From Lingula anatina (taxonomy: Eukaryota > Brachiopoda > Lingulata > Lingulida > Lingulidae): DNA of 64,000 nucleotides. Where the stretch lies: contig NW_019773770.1 of the NCBI RefSeq assembly GCF_001039355.2, positions 372,001-436,000 of the forward strand, in the 5' to 3' direction. How positions within the stretch are numbered: position 1 is the stretch's first letter; every line of letters begins with the position of its first letter. The translations under genes were made by a program, and so were the position numbers. The notes beneath the pieces were generated by a model. That model saw nothing but the letters and a program-made list of their open reading frames with translations. It was not told where the DNA came from and searched no databases. Below are positions 48,101 through 61,441 of this stretch, piece by piece.

Positions 48101-51100
48101 TATTTATTTATTTATTTATTTATTTTTTTTTAATCTTAATACCGATTTCATGAATTATATTTATTCATCTATTATTTTTCTTTATATTTATATTTCAGGA
48201 ATGAGACTGCCATTTAGTTAAAAAGTCAGAAAATATGGTGTTGTGTCCAGGGGTTGCCTAGGCCAATACAATTTTTGGCTCCCAAAAAGTTAGAAATCTG
48301 CTGATAGTTGGAAAAATATCATCCCTGATATTTATTAACTTATTTATTCTTTATCTTGAGCATCAGTTTTAAAACTTTCAAGCACCCCACCTTTTGTATA
48401 TTTTTGAGGATTATTTCCAAACCTCTGATCCACCAAGATGAGTGCCCCCCAGTCCCTGATGTGGCGTATACACCTGCCCAGGGCCTGGTTGAGAGCACGG
48501 TAGGCCTGGATCTCGTACCACTGCGCCCCTGTCAGCAGCCCGCGACTGGCGTGGTGCTGGTTGTTATAGTTACGCTTCAGTTCCACCTGCAGGTCCTTCA
48601 CATTGGGGAATGGGATCCCAACCTGTCAAATTATAGAAAATATTGGCAAAATTATATATTATATTTTGAAGTATTAAAACTGATGCTTGTGGTGAAAAAA
48701 AAATGTGCCACAGCCACAACTGTTAGTTAGATTTCAAAAAAAAAAACAAAAAAACTTTACGATAAGAAAAACAGCTATACACACTTAACAACTTTGGGGC
48801 ACCAAATAAATTCAATGACTCACAAGGGTTGTATGGCAACTTTGGTACGTAATTGAGATTTCAATTTGACAAATCTATCTTAAGTTTTGGGGCCATATAA
48901 TCATTGGATGCTCTGGCAAAATACTGACAACAGAATAAAACTTAAATGTCTTGATAGCTTTTTAAAATCAATACTTTGCCTCTGTTCTTCTTTTCAAAAT
49001 CAGACTTCTTATAATTATATTATGTTAATGCCCACAAAAGAAACAATCAGAAGGTAGTCTCACTGTTATCACTGCTCTAGCATTATTATCAGCAAAGTCC
49101 AACCCTTCACTGACTTTCCCTCGGCACACGGCAATAAACAGCGCACCGTCCTGGCCCCCACTTTCAGCTGGAGAAGAATACCAAATACATTTAATAAATA
49201 CCTTCTTTCACCTAAAACTTTGCATTATTTCAATATGCAGCTTTGATTTCTGTAAAGATAATTGTTCAAATTATTTCACATCCGCAAAAGAGACAAAACT
49301 GAGGAAAAAGTTTTTAAAATCTCTTTTTGACCAATGGAAAATTGACTACCTGATGACAAATTGTTTGATGAAAATAATCAGACAAATTATTCAAGGCATA
49401 CAATTAAAAATTCTAACCGTGATCCTAACTTATCTTTTTTTTACCTCCATCTGCTGTTTCCTCAATGGCTTGATAAAAAGATTTCATTAGTTCATCAAAG
49501 TCCACTTTGTCTGATGCTCTTGGCTCACAAAACAAGGCTTTCTTTTCCTGCAGGGCTGACCCCACCCCTGTTGTCTGGTGAAATGTTATCAACAATTTCA
49601 AATACTAAAATACTAAAAACATTACATAAAGATAGGCAAATACTTGAAAATATATTAATCCTCCACTTATTTTTATTTTCTGGTTTAGCTTAATGGAAGA
49701 GCAAATGTAGTATATTACATCTTATTCAATAAGAAATTTTAAAAAAAATGTAAAGTGACTGTCACAAAATATTCTTTTGTTTATAAACAGTGACAAAAAC
49801 ATCCTGCCAGTCTCACCTCCCACCGCGCTTTCAGCTTCTCCAACATGTTATATGAGGAAACAAACACCAACACGCCATGAGGAACAGTCTGCAACACACA
49901 AACAGTATGAAGTTTTTAACAGCACATTCTAAATATCATGACTCAAATCATCGATGTTTGACGCTTTTTATCAATGTTGACACAAAACATGGAGATAAAA
50001 AGTGACATAATCATGCTTGTTGAAATTTGATAAAATTTCTCCAATTTTGGTGAGGGTGTTTGGTAACTTCATGGAATTCTTCTGTAAACTACTCTTATCT
50101 ACCTTACACCTTTTTTTTTTTTACAAACTGTCAAAGTTAAAATCAATCCTCATGTACTATGTGACCAGTATCCATAAAATGGACTTATGAAACTTTCAGA
50201 AGACTGACTGAATGTGATAACTATAACCCCCTCCAATACTCCACTGGCAAAGAAAAAATAAAATACAGGAATGAGATGGAAGTTTTCATGACTCAATAAT
50301 TTGAAAAATATTTCTGCATTTAATGTCGTTACAAAATGAAAAGTCTCAGGCAAGGAGTTTGCAAGAAAGTCTTTATATAAAATTTCCTTATTGAAATTTG
50401 TGAGAGTTTGCAGCAGGGCTGGTATTTTGCTGAGGGTAAAGTGTTTGCAATTTCACTTTCAACCATATGCAAAATATTGAACACAGTGCACAGGAACAAA
50501 TCTGACACGATATTTTGACCCACTGACCAAACGTGATCTATAAATCAACAAAGTAATTATTGCCAATTTTCAATAAACATGTCACTTTTATCTCACTGTA
50601 ACAGGTCAAACTGAACACAGACAACCTTTTCATCTGACAACACACAACCGACAGTTCTCTTTTTATCTTATGAAAACAACACAAACTCAAACAAGTAAGT
50701 GGAGCTAAGGGCAATGTTTTCATCTAAATCGACACGTTTAAGAAAAACTTTGGAAAAAAACTCAAGTTTTTCAATATATATCCTGCCATAACATTTAACA
50801 AAAATATGAATATCAGACATTTATCAAAGTGCTCTTTATCCAACAGAGAAGAAAAAAACAGGTCACCAAATCTTTTTGGTATTTCAAGAAAAACAGTAAT
50901 GTTGAAAGGCCAATCTTATTATTTCATGAAAGAGCTCACCTTACAAACTTTTACCAAATAATTTCTAAATCATAATCAGAAAAAGGGAAGAGCTGTTAAA
51001 ATATTTACTCAAGACACTCTCACCTGGCAGACACTCAACACTAACTGGCCCAGCTCATCTTGGAAGGCAAAAGTCTCAGTGTTCTGGTAAGTGGCCTGCA

Positions 51101-54100
51101 GTGGATGACCACCAGGTCCCCTGGTCACTGTGCCCACCCACACCTAGGGGGAGATGACCAGTTCAAGTTGACAGAACAAAGAAAATAAATCATTTCCAAC
51201 AGGCAGCAGAGTATTATGTTCTAGTTCTAGTCTTATTCATTACCAAACAATTATTAGTTATATCCAATAATTACAGCTTGAAAAAAATACTGGAAATAAC
51301 TAAACAAAATTAAAGACATTTTTGCAATATCTTATAATATCAATTTTAAAAGCATTTTAGACATGTAGCCATATGTTTACTGTGGCATGTGAAGCATGAA
51401 TGCCTGTCATTCCCAGCCCTGAATTTCAAAATCTTACACTACCAATATGTAAAATTTATACTGGGAATTTTTCACAAATGTTTCTTTTTTCATATGTTCA
51501 GCAGGTGTTAGTACATTTGTCCAGTACCTGCTTCTTCCCCACAACATGACTGGCCTCCAGTTGAATAGGGAATGGAATTCCTAGTTCAGACTGGAAGGAT
51601 CCCATAGGAGACAGTGTGCCACTGGTTAATACCACACAACGGCTGTCACCCAGCTCTTGAAAAGCCTACAGAAAGAGAAGCATATATTTAATGTATGTGG
51701 TCTTTCCACACTTTATAACTACATGTGATGTATATAATAGCTTTATGATCTTAAATGACAAATATTTTGATAGCTTTATGCTAAACCACTAACAACTAAT
51801 TTGTCAAATCATGATTTCATTTCACTTTTACAAATAAACCCTCTGTAGCTTTATTTTGTAATAATAGTAATGTCACTGGTGGATCTGGCATAAAATCAAT
51901 GCTTTCTTCCTCCGAACCAAAAGATGGATCTAGCACTTTACTGTACTGAAACGCACTGCTGCAGAAGTTCCCAAATTGCCTATTTGATTTTGGAAAAAAA
52001 AGTGGAGGGAGTCTCAGGTCTTATTTGATCTACTGAAGGCCAGTTCCTTACCACAGCAGGATTGAGGCACCAGAAGTTCAGAGAATACAGCCATTCTGTC
52101 ACATAACCTGAAAAAAAAAAAAAAAAAAAGACAATTTAAATTGCTTTACAGAGCCCTATGTACATATCTACTTGACTTAGACAACTAGCATTATAACTAT
52201 CAGCAACCGAGGCTTGTACCTAACTCTTCACTGCTTTTTTAAAATACTGGTTTATCATGAATAATATATAAAAGTTATATGCTCTTACCATTTCTTGGGC
52301 GCCTTTTTGATAGCCACTGGTTCTCCTGAGAGAAATATGAAAAGTCATAATCAGTGAGAAAGATCTTACTTTTCTGAAACCAACTGAAAATAATAGAAGA
52401 TAAACAATACTAAAATTTTCTGCTTCATCATCTTCCCATTTCGGTGATCTTAAGTTTATCACATTTAAAGGTTGAACTGCTAATTAGCAGATTCAAAGTC
52501 ATTTTTACTCACCACATTTGCTCTTTTATGGGTTAATGTCTTTACCAAAGCTAACCTGCAAAAAACAATAAACATAATACAGAATGAATCATTTCTATGA
52601 CATATGTTAAACAGACTAGAGTTCTAAATTTTTTCCACTGAAACATGTAACTGTAATTACACTTTTTCAGTCCTCTTAATACAATGATCAGCGAAAAAAT
52701 GACCATTTTTCTTCTCTGCATGCCAACCCTAATCCCAGATTTGAAAATACAATTTGTAAAAAACAGTAAACTAACTTGTAATCATCCAGAAACTTCATTC
52801 CATTTTGGAAAACAAAGCTCAGCACCATGAATAGTCCCTTCAACACTTGAGTTGTTCCCCCATTCAGCTTTGGAGTTTCCATTGCCATTGCTGTATGCTT
52901 GTTCTCCTGTTCTTCTTCTTGAATCTTCTTGAAATGTTGCTTAAAAGATAAAAAACAGGTATTTATTTCATTAAAACCTCCCTATAATCCCTATACATTT
53001 GGCAAATTAAGCTTATACTAACCACCAACATTAATACACAGATACCTAACAGAACACCTCAACGGGCATCTCAAAGAATATCCTTTTCTTACTATCAACA
53101 AGGGATAAGCTTCTGGTCCTATCCCCATATGTTGTAGCCTAGCAACCATGTCTATGCCTCCCCAGAATTTGGCTCCGCCACTGAAGTCCTTCTGCTCCAC
53201 TGCAGACCCTGTCTCATACAGAAATGTCTGTATGCTTTCACACTGGAACAAAGGTGGTGCAAACTGTTGACTGCCATACTTTATGGGAAGCATGGGTACA
53301 TGGACATGCAAACTCCAAACTAATTAAATTTTAATACTTAAGCAGGAAAAAGATTTTGTATGACAAAACATTTAAGAATTTTTTGCCACGGTTTGAATTA
53401 TTTGATGCAATGATATATCTTCAAGAGCCAAATAAATTAATATATACTCGCATGAAAAATACTGTATCAATAGTGCACAACATTTTCTTGACAGTTCTAC
53501 AAAAATGAATGAAAACATCACACTGACATTGAAGATTCATATCATGTCAAATGTACAGACAAAAAGCAGACAATAACAATGCACAAAACAGGCTACTGTC
53601 AATTCTGATGCAAAAGTACATTATGCTTAACTGCAAATTCAACATCAAATTTTAATTATGCNNNNNNNNNNNNNNNNNNNNNNNNNNNNNNNNNNNNNNN
53701 NNNNNNNNNNNNNNNNNNNNNNNNNNNNNNNNNNNNNNNNNNNNNNNNNNNNNNNNNNNNNNNNNNNNNNNNNNNNNNNNNNNNNNNNNNNNNNNNNNNN
53801 NNNNNNNNNNNNNNNNNNNNNNNNNNNNNNNNNNNNNNNNNNNNNNNNNNNNNNNNNNNNNNNNNNNNNNNNNNNNNNNNNNNNNNNNNNNNNNNNNNNN
53901 NNNNNNNNNNNNNNNNNNNNNNNNNNNNNNNNNNNNNNNNNNNNNNNNNNNNNNNNNNNNNNNNNNNNNNNNNNNNNNNNNNNNNNNNNNNNNNNNNNNN
54001 NNNNNNNNNNNNNNNNNNNNNNNNNNNNNNNNNNNNNNNNNNNNNNNNNNNNNNNNNNNNNNNNNNNNNNNNNNNNNNNNNNNNNNNNNNNNNNNNNNNN

Positions 54101-57100
54101 NNNNNNNNNNNNNNNNNNNNNNNNNNNNNNNNNNNNNNNNNNNNNNNNNNNNNNNNNNNNNNNNNNNNNNNNNNNNNNNNNNNNNNNNNNNNNNNNNNNN
54201 NNNNNNNNNNNNNNNNNNNNNNNNNNNNNNNNNNNNNNNNNNNNNNNNNNNNNNNNNNNNNNNNNNNNNNNNNNNNNNNNNNTATTACATAATGTTTAAC
54301 AGGATAATTACCATCAATTTTTAATAATAAAATATTAGTATCATGGATATTCAGAAAATGTTCCTAGCAAAGGTCTTCAGGCCAAAGGAACTTCAAAGTC
54401 ACACCTTGAAAATGCCAAAATGTAGACAAGACAGCACTGTCCTGAAATGTGTTTTTTTCCATTTTTAACAATTTTTTAACATATAACAAAATTAACAATT
54501 TACTGCCATTTATATATGATCAACTAAGAAAATTGATGAGATGGGAAAAATATCAATAGAACAGTGTTTAATGTCCAATTTCCTCCATTCTGAGTTTCTG
54601 AACATAGTCAATGAATGAATCTGACAAACTGCAATGATATGAGTTTATTTCCATTTTTGAAACACTATTATACAATACATGATAACAAGTTTACCATCAT
54701 TTTTACATAATCAACTAACAATGTTGTAAAGATGCAGGAAATGTCAAACAAACACTTTTACGAATCTTATTAGTTAAATAATGAGACTGTTAACATGCCT
54801 AAGAATTGAATCTGAGGAAATGTGAAAAAACAGCATAACTTATAAAATAATGGCCCGATTATGCTGATTTTCGAACTTGACCTACGTTTTAGTAAGATTG
54901 ATTACCACTGTGAGTTTAATGACAACAGGTCTATCGGTTTTCCTTGAAATGTGTTAACAGTGTTGCACATATGCTGAAAAGTGAAAAAAACAGCATAACT
55001 ACTAAAATAGTGGCCCGATCATGCCGATTTTCGAACTTAACCTGCGTTTTAGTAAGATTGATTACCCCTATGAGTTTCATGACAACATCGGTTTTTATTG
55101 AAATGTGTTAACGATGTTTCATATATGCTGAAAAGTGAAAAAAAAGCATAACTTCTACAATAATGGCCCGATCATGCTTATTTTCGAACTTGACCTGCGT
55201 TTTATGAATACTCATCAGCTCTGTAAATTTAAAGCCCAAAAGTAAAACTGTCTTCCACTTATCGTGTTAATGCTGAAAGTGCACGGCGACGGCGACGGCG
55301 ACAGGGACGGCGACGACAGACGCAGGTGATGGCAATATGTACAGACACATCTGCAAGCACCCTGTGGTTTCACAAAAATTACAATACAAAACACATCTGT
55401 GTCTGTACATAAAAATGTTTTACCATGGATTTCAAAGCCAGGTAATTATCCACTTTAATATTTTGGTCCACTGAAAAGAAAAAAAAACACAGTAAGACAA
55501 CAATATATATAAAACAAGTTTGAATAACACCCAATTAATGCACACAAAAATCTTTATCTCCATATGACAATTCAACCTTTAACTGCAAGCACCCTGTGGT
55601 TTCACAAAAATTACAATACAAAACATTTACGTACTTCCAACACAATATGAAACAATGAAAATTACCCATGAATTTGATATCCTCAATGGCCTTCCTGAGC
55701 TGCTCTTGGTTGATGGAGTAGCTGGCAGCCTCTCTGGCAGCGTCCTCTATGTTATGGGCCTCATCTAAGATTACAATTTGGTCCTCTAAAGCAATCTCCA
55801 TCTGCAATAGTATAAAGAGAATATCTGTCACAGAATGCATGATGTGAAACCAATGTACATAATGCATTTTACAACCATCAATAGAATACAAGAGAACAGA
55901 ATTTACACAAAGTTAAATATCACTTTTATTAAAATTAATTTATGTATGTGTAAAAAAGCAAATAATTTTTAGTTGGACAGACTTTTCAACCTTGGATGTT
56001 TGACAGAGAATGAAAACTTCATAAGTGGAAAAAACATATTTCCTTTTTTTAATTTAGGATTACGCTGCTTCACATAATTTCTTTGTAAAACCACAACCCC
56101 AAGATACTTACATTTTCTCTTATAACAGGATCTATTAAATAATTATAGGGACAGAAAATTATCTGAGCATCAGTCTTTAACCCCCTTGCACCATAATATG
56201 GGCAAGCCTAAAATTTTGAAAAAGATATGATATTGATATATTAGCCATAAAAATAACAAGCACTGTCATTAACAGAATATGTATACTAAGTTTAGATCAC
56301 TTTGGGATATTATTTGATAATCTGAATGTCTTGATTTAAAATACTGCTAATCATTTGGAATATAAAGACTGCTGAGGCAAAAATAGACTCGTACTGACAA
56401 AATGGACAGGTTGTATTATTTTGACACTCAAATGAAAAAGAACTGAAAAAAATTTTCATATGCAGTACACATACTCTCTTTTTCTTGCAGACTCCAACAA
56501 AATCTTCAATATCCCAAGCTGTTGCCAGTCCATAGGCCCTGATGCTGCTCTGGTTAATCCTGTACACATTCTCAAAGTAGTTGCATTGGTTGTGCTGGAC
56601 ATTAATAGAGGAAAATTTCATTTGTCTCATCATATGTGGACTACAGAATGGGTGGATTTTTCAGTGGAAGGGAAGACAGTCCTGTAGCCAGCAGTATTAA
56701 AGGGATCTTCATTTTTTTCAATGTGAACCTTTTAACCCCCCTTATATTGGATGACCCAATCTGAGGAATGGCATAAAACCTAGAACAAATTCGATTCTGA
56801 GCAGACATTTTTCAGACAAAAGAGTGATTATTTTTTACTCTTCCTGCCTTAGGGCCTGGTAGACGTGTTATTAAAATAAAACTGTAGAAAAAAAAAACTA
56901 ACATTTTATCCATAACAGACCATGTGTGACAAAAATCTAGGGCATATCCACCACCAACCATGTGGTTTGTTACATTTTAAAAGTTTTAACAAAAAGATAA
57001 CATATCAAGCAAACAGCCAGAATATCAGCACACGACATACATCTAATTTTTCCCTGCATCCGTCATTTTTATTAGGGCCATTGGACACCTCTGGGTGGAT

Positions 57101-60100
57101 ACAGGTGTGCTCACGGCTGGAGAGGATACACATCCTGTGAAAAAGAAAGAAATAAAAGAATCAACCACGCCATCTTTTGTGTTCCATTAAAACATTCTCT
57201 CTTAATTTCAAATTGTGTCATAAGAAGTCAGGAAAATTGCTCTAACAGATGCGTAGCCCTATTCTTGACTAAACTCATATTGTGCCTCTCTCTGCACTCT
57301 CTTTAGCTCTCTTAAATAAACCACTAAGTATCAATCAACCTATAGACTGCATCTGTAATTTATCTCTTGAAAGAAAATTGAAATGCCCAAAGAAGGAAAT
57401 ACAAGGGCAGTTCTGCACTTCTTTGATTCTCTACCTGCAGTTCAATGCACATTTGCCTCTCTGTGGGCAGTTCATTGTTAGTTTTCCTCTCTGAGGGCTG
57501 TTCATTGTTATTTTGCCTCTTTGAGGGATGATCTGCACTTACTTTGCCTCCCTATAGGCAGTTCTGCCAAGTTCATGAACAATCTGAGATATCTGCTTGT
57601 GAGTCCTGGTTCCAAAGTAAATTTTTGGCACTCTGAAAAAATAAACCTATAGGTAAAGCAGGAAGTAATTATTTGTATATTCAACAAAATAACAACAACA
57701 ATAATAATATGCTAATAAAAAAAATAATCGACTGCAAAATCTTACACTTCTGAATAAAACATATATCAATACTCATACCAAGAAAAAAAAGCAATTTCAT
57801 TATCCCCACATTAAAATTTTTCTTTCCCGATTCCATCGTTCCACATACTTTTGTAAATTTTAAACCAACAAAACTTGAAGAAATTGATATCAACATACTT
57901 CCTTCTCTCTCCAGATAAGTTGTCCCCACCAGCAGCACATTCTGCCTCCTTATTTTTCCTCCTGCACACACAGGCAGCACAGGGCGTGGCAGCGGGTGTG
58001 GCATTGGTCAGCTGGGCAGCATAGGATGACCCCACAGTACTAGTGATCTGCATTGTCCAGGCAGGGGGTCCAGCCGGAGGTGGGTTGACCACTGAGGGTC
58101 CACGCTTTTCTTCCTCCTCCTCATCCTCGTACGCGATACCCTTGTGAACTCTTTTGACTCCTACCTGCCCACCTGGAGTGCGGAATTTTTTGGTGGGGCG
58201 GAAGTCTTCATCTTCTTTCTCTGCACTGTTTTGATTGGATTGGATTGTGTAAGTGCTGCCACCTATTGTGGGGTTTTCCTTCATATCAGACGTCCCAGCA
58301 GCAGTGGTATTGCTCCCTCTGCTTACAGTGTTTGGTGGAGTTTCACCTAGGTGACAATAGCACAAGTCTAATTTATAAACATAATAAATTAGACTTGTGC
58401 TTTTGTCACCTAGATGAAACTAAATGGAAAATGAATAAATAATCCTCCACACACAAAAAAATAATTCATTTACTTTTTCAATCTGATTCTTAACTATAGC
58501 ACTTAACTGTTGGTCACTGACGTAGTATTCACAAACAGAAGGTGAAGTGGAGAAGCAAGTTTTAGTACGGGCCATGCAAGGCTCTTTCGTGTACTAAGAT
58601 GCAAGCAGAAAATGTCTAAAGTGATTTTGGTTCTGGCAAAGAGGACCTTGAAAGTAACAGCAGCAACCAAGTCAATATGGGCAAAGTTTTTGATTTACTA
58701 AAATCTATTTTTGCAAAATTAGTTCGCTTCTGTCACAGAGCAACAAAATGGTTCCATTTAAGTTTTTGAGTAAAAGATCATAATATCCCAAGACTTACAA
58801 CTCTAAAGAGAAAGAAACAGGGTCTCCTATAGCTATGTGCTTGACATTTTGGAGAAGCTAGAACAGCTTGAATCCAGAGCACACAATAACAATGACACAG
58901 AGCAACAAACTTGATCAACCATATTTTTTGACAAAAAGATTGAGAAAATTGAGATTTGCAATTCAAAGTAGAAGAAAACAAGCCTGAGGACCTCACACAG
59001 CTTCAATTCAGACATTCTTTAGAGGCTAGAGAAGCTTGAATGCAGAGCACACTATGACAAGAAATCCATCCAAATAATTATAAGTCTCAAAGAGAAAGTG
59101 CTCGTGTGTAATAAACATATCCGCACTGCCAATTTTTCCCCTGTCGGTTGGATTAGAGTCAAAGACTATCAAATAGCTTATTATGCTGATGATTCTGGTG
59201 AAAAATGAAAAATTTCAAGAACAGAGAGCTTGGCCAAGGTAACCGAAGTAACCCAGATTGTACCACATACCCTTATAGCTCCTGGAGCAGCGACATTTTT
59301 GCCTTACCTAACCCCTACGACAGCAGCAGGTTCAGTCAGTCAAATGAATCCTTGTCCTCTTCCAAGTTTTCCTACTACTCAGTTTGTTTTTTCGTGGGAC
59401 TTGCTGACCAAGACCTTAGGACCTTTGCTCCCTTTGAATCTGACCAACTCATAGGAAAACAATCTGCTGGGAAAGCCAAACCTCATAGAACCAAAAAGTG
59501 AAGTTTTTCAGATATTTTCTTGTCTCAAGGATGGATCAGGGGTAAAATTAGAGGGGTGAGAAATGGCCATTGTCCTCATCGGAAGGTCAAACAATTTTCA
59601 CGCATAGATAGAAAACCCTGAATTGTGGGAACGTTACTAATGAAGCCACTGGAGTAGATGTCGGTCCATAGATGTCACAGCTTGACTGACAAGTGATAGG
59701 TTGTCAAAAACAGAAGACCCAGGTGTAATAGTTTTAATCCAAGAATGTCTTCTTGACCACCTCCAAAAAAATTTATATGTATTTTTATCAATTTGTGGAA
59801 TCCAGAAATTCGTCCACAATGATGAACGTAGCTATTATGCAACAAAATGGGCTCAGAATTGAACTGATTTTTCCCATCCCACAGATTCCTATTTCTCAAA
59901 AAGCATCAAAGAAGGAGCTATTTGAGAAGTTTCTAGTGCAACAATGCAGAAAAAAATATTTTACATAAACATTGAACAGTTTTAGTAGATAAGTACACAA
60001 ATGAACATTCCTCTTTATCAGACATTCAAATAGCCTGTGTGTGTTTTTTCAGTTATGCAGGGCTTTTACATTTTTTCAACTTTCGCACATTAAGAGTAAG

Positions 60101-61400
60101 GACAATTTTTTTCAAAGATCATATGAAAATTTATATCAAGAGATGTAAAACAGACATTTAAAATACAGGTGCAAAAATATGTATAACAAGAACTTTTTCT
60201 AAAACATGTCCAGTAGCTCTCTTATCAAGATCAAGATACTCGACTTCAGCAGATGTATTAATCTGTCAGTGTATTTTTGTAAAAAAAAAAAATTATTAAT
60301 TAAAAAAATAATAAAATAAATAAGGAGCATACAAATTAAGAAAAGGAAACATTTCTCTTTCATATGGCAGAGCTAGAGAAATTGAATTATCAGCAATTGA
60401 AAGTTTTGGTTTGGATGAAAACAAATTTGCTACTCATGGCTTAGGATCAGATGGGGCCACTGTAGCAGCAAGTCAAGGAGTACAGGACAGATTATTCAAA
60501 AGACATGGAAGATGGAGATCTGCAAAAACACAGCCACATAAAAGAGAATTTAAGGGAAATAATGTTGTTTCAATAATGAATTGACTAGTAATCTTTCTTT
60601 ATCGTTGAAAATAAAGTACAGGAAATGAGCACTTCAGCCCACAACACTGAGTCTGTGTTCATATTAAAAATAAAGTTTGAGAGCAAAGAATCAGAACATG
60701 AAGTAAATATATTTACCTTGGAGTGCATTGGCTGTAATGTGACTGTGTACCAGCAGTGGGTGTGGCTGGACATAGGGAAGTTCCAGGCCAGTGGGGTAGA
60801 GACCACTTGAAGGGTTCCCAGCTCCACAGGTACAGGGACCAACTGGACTGCTAGCTAATGAGATAAAGATTACAAAGTGGGGTTAGCCTACCCTTTAGGG
60901 ACCATTCCCAGACCCTATTGTAATAACTGTGGATCAACCTATCTCCAAGGGAATTCACTCTAAATTGCAACTGAATAAACTTAAGCAGCTTGCTTAGATG
61001 TCTGTCACACCTACTGAGCCTCTAAGCCTCTTAAGCTGAAAGCAATTTAGCGAGAAACCCCTCAAAGATGGATCGATCCTGTTAGATCGACCTAGGTATG
61101 GGAACCCAGTCTTATGTACCCCTAAAAGTTAACAATACTTCAACTTGGTCTTTGCTATGCAAGTCATCATGTGAACTAATTCAAATATCTGACACTTACC
61201 TACATTTGGGAAACTTTCTTCAGATACTGCAAAGGTACAATCAATATTTGTTAATTATGTGCAGAGCCAAAATAATATGTTTTACCTAGCACAGGTACTG
61301 AAGTGATACACTACAATGACTTTTTAAAAACATGGTTGAAGAAAAGTAAAAAACTTAATTAATATTATCAAAATTGCCAGAAAGTAAGAATATTCAGTAC

Positions 61401-61441
<41 letters not shown>

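Noticed and set aside
53658-54299. 213-codon ORF
   Set aside because: It consists of undetermined bases of the assembly gap.
60717-60850. Alternative frame of BRIP1 exon 3 from the acceptor at 60851
   Set aside because: It would enter exon 4 in the wrong phase and meet a stop after seven codons.
6821-61441. CRISPR-like arrays
   Set aside because: All short tandem repeats here are microsatellites or minisatellites without unique spacers; the genome is animal.
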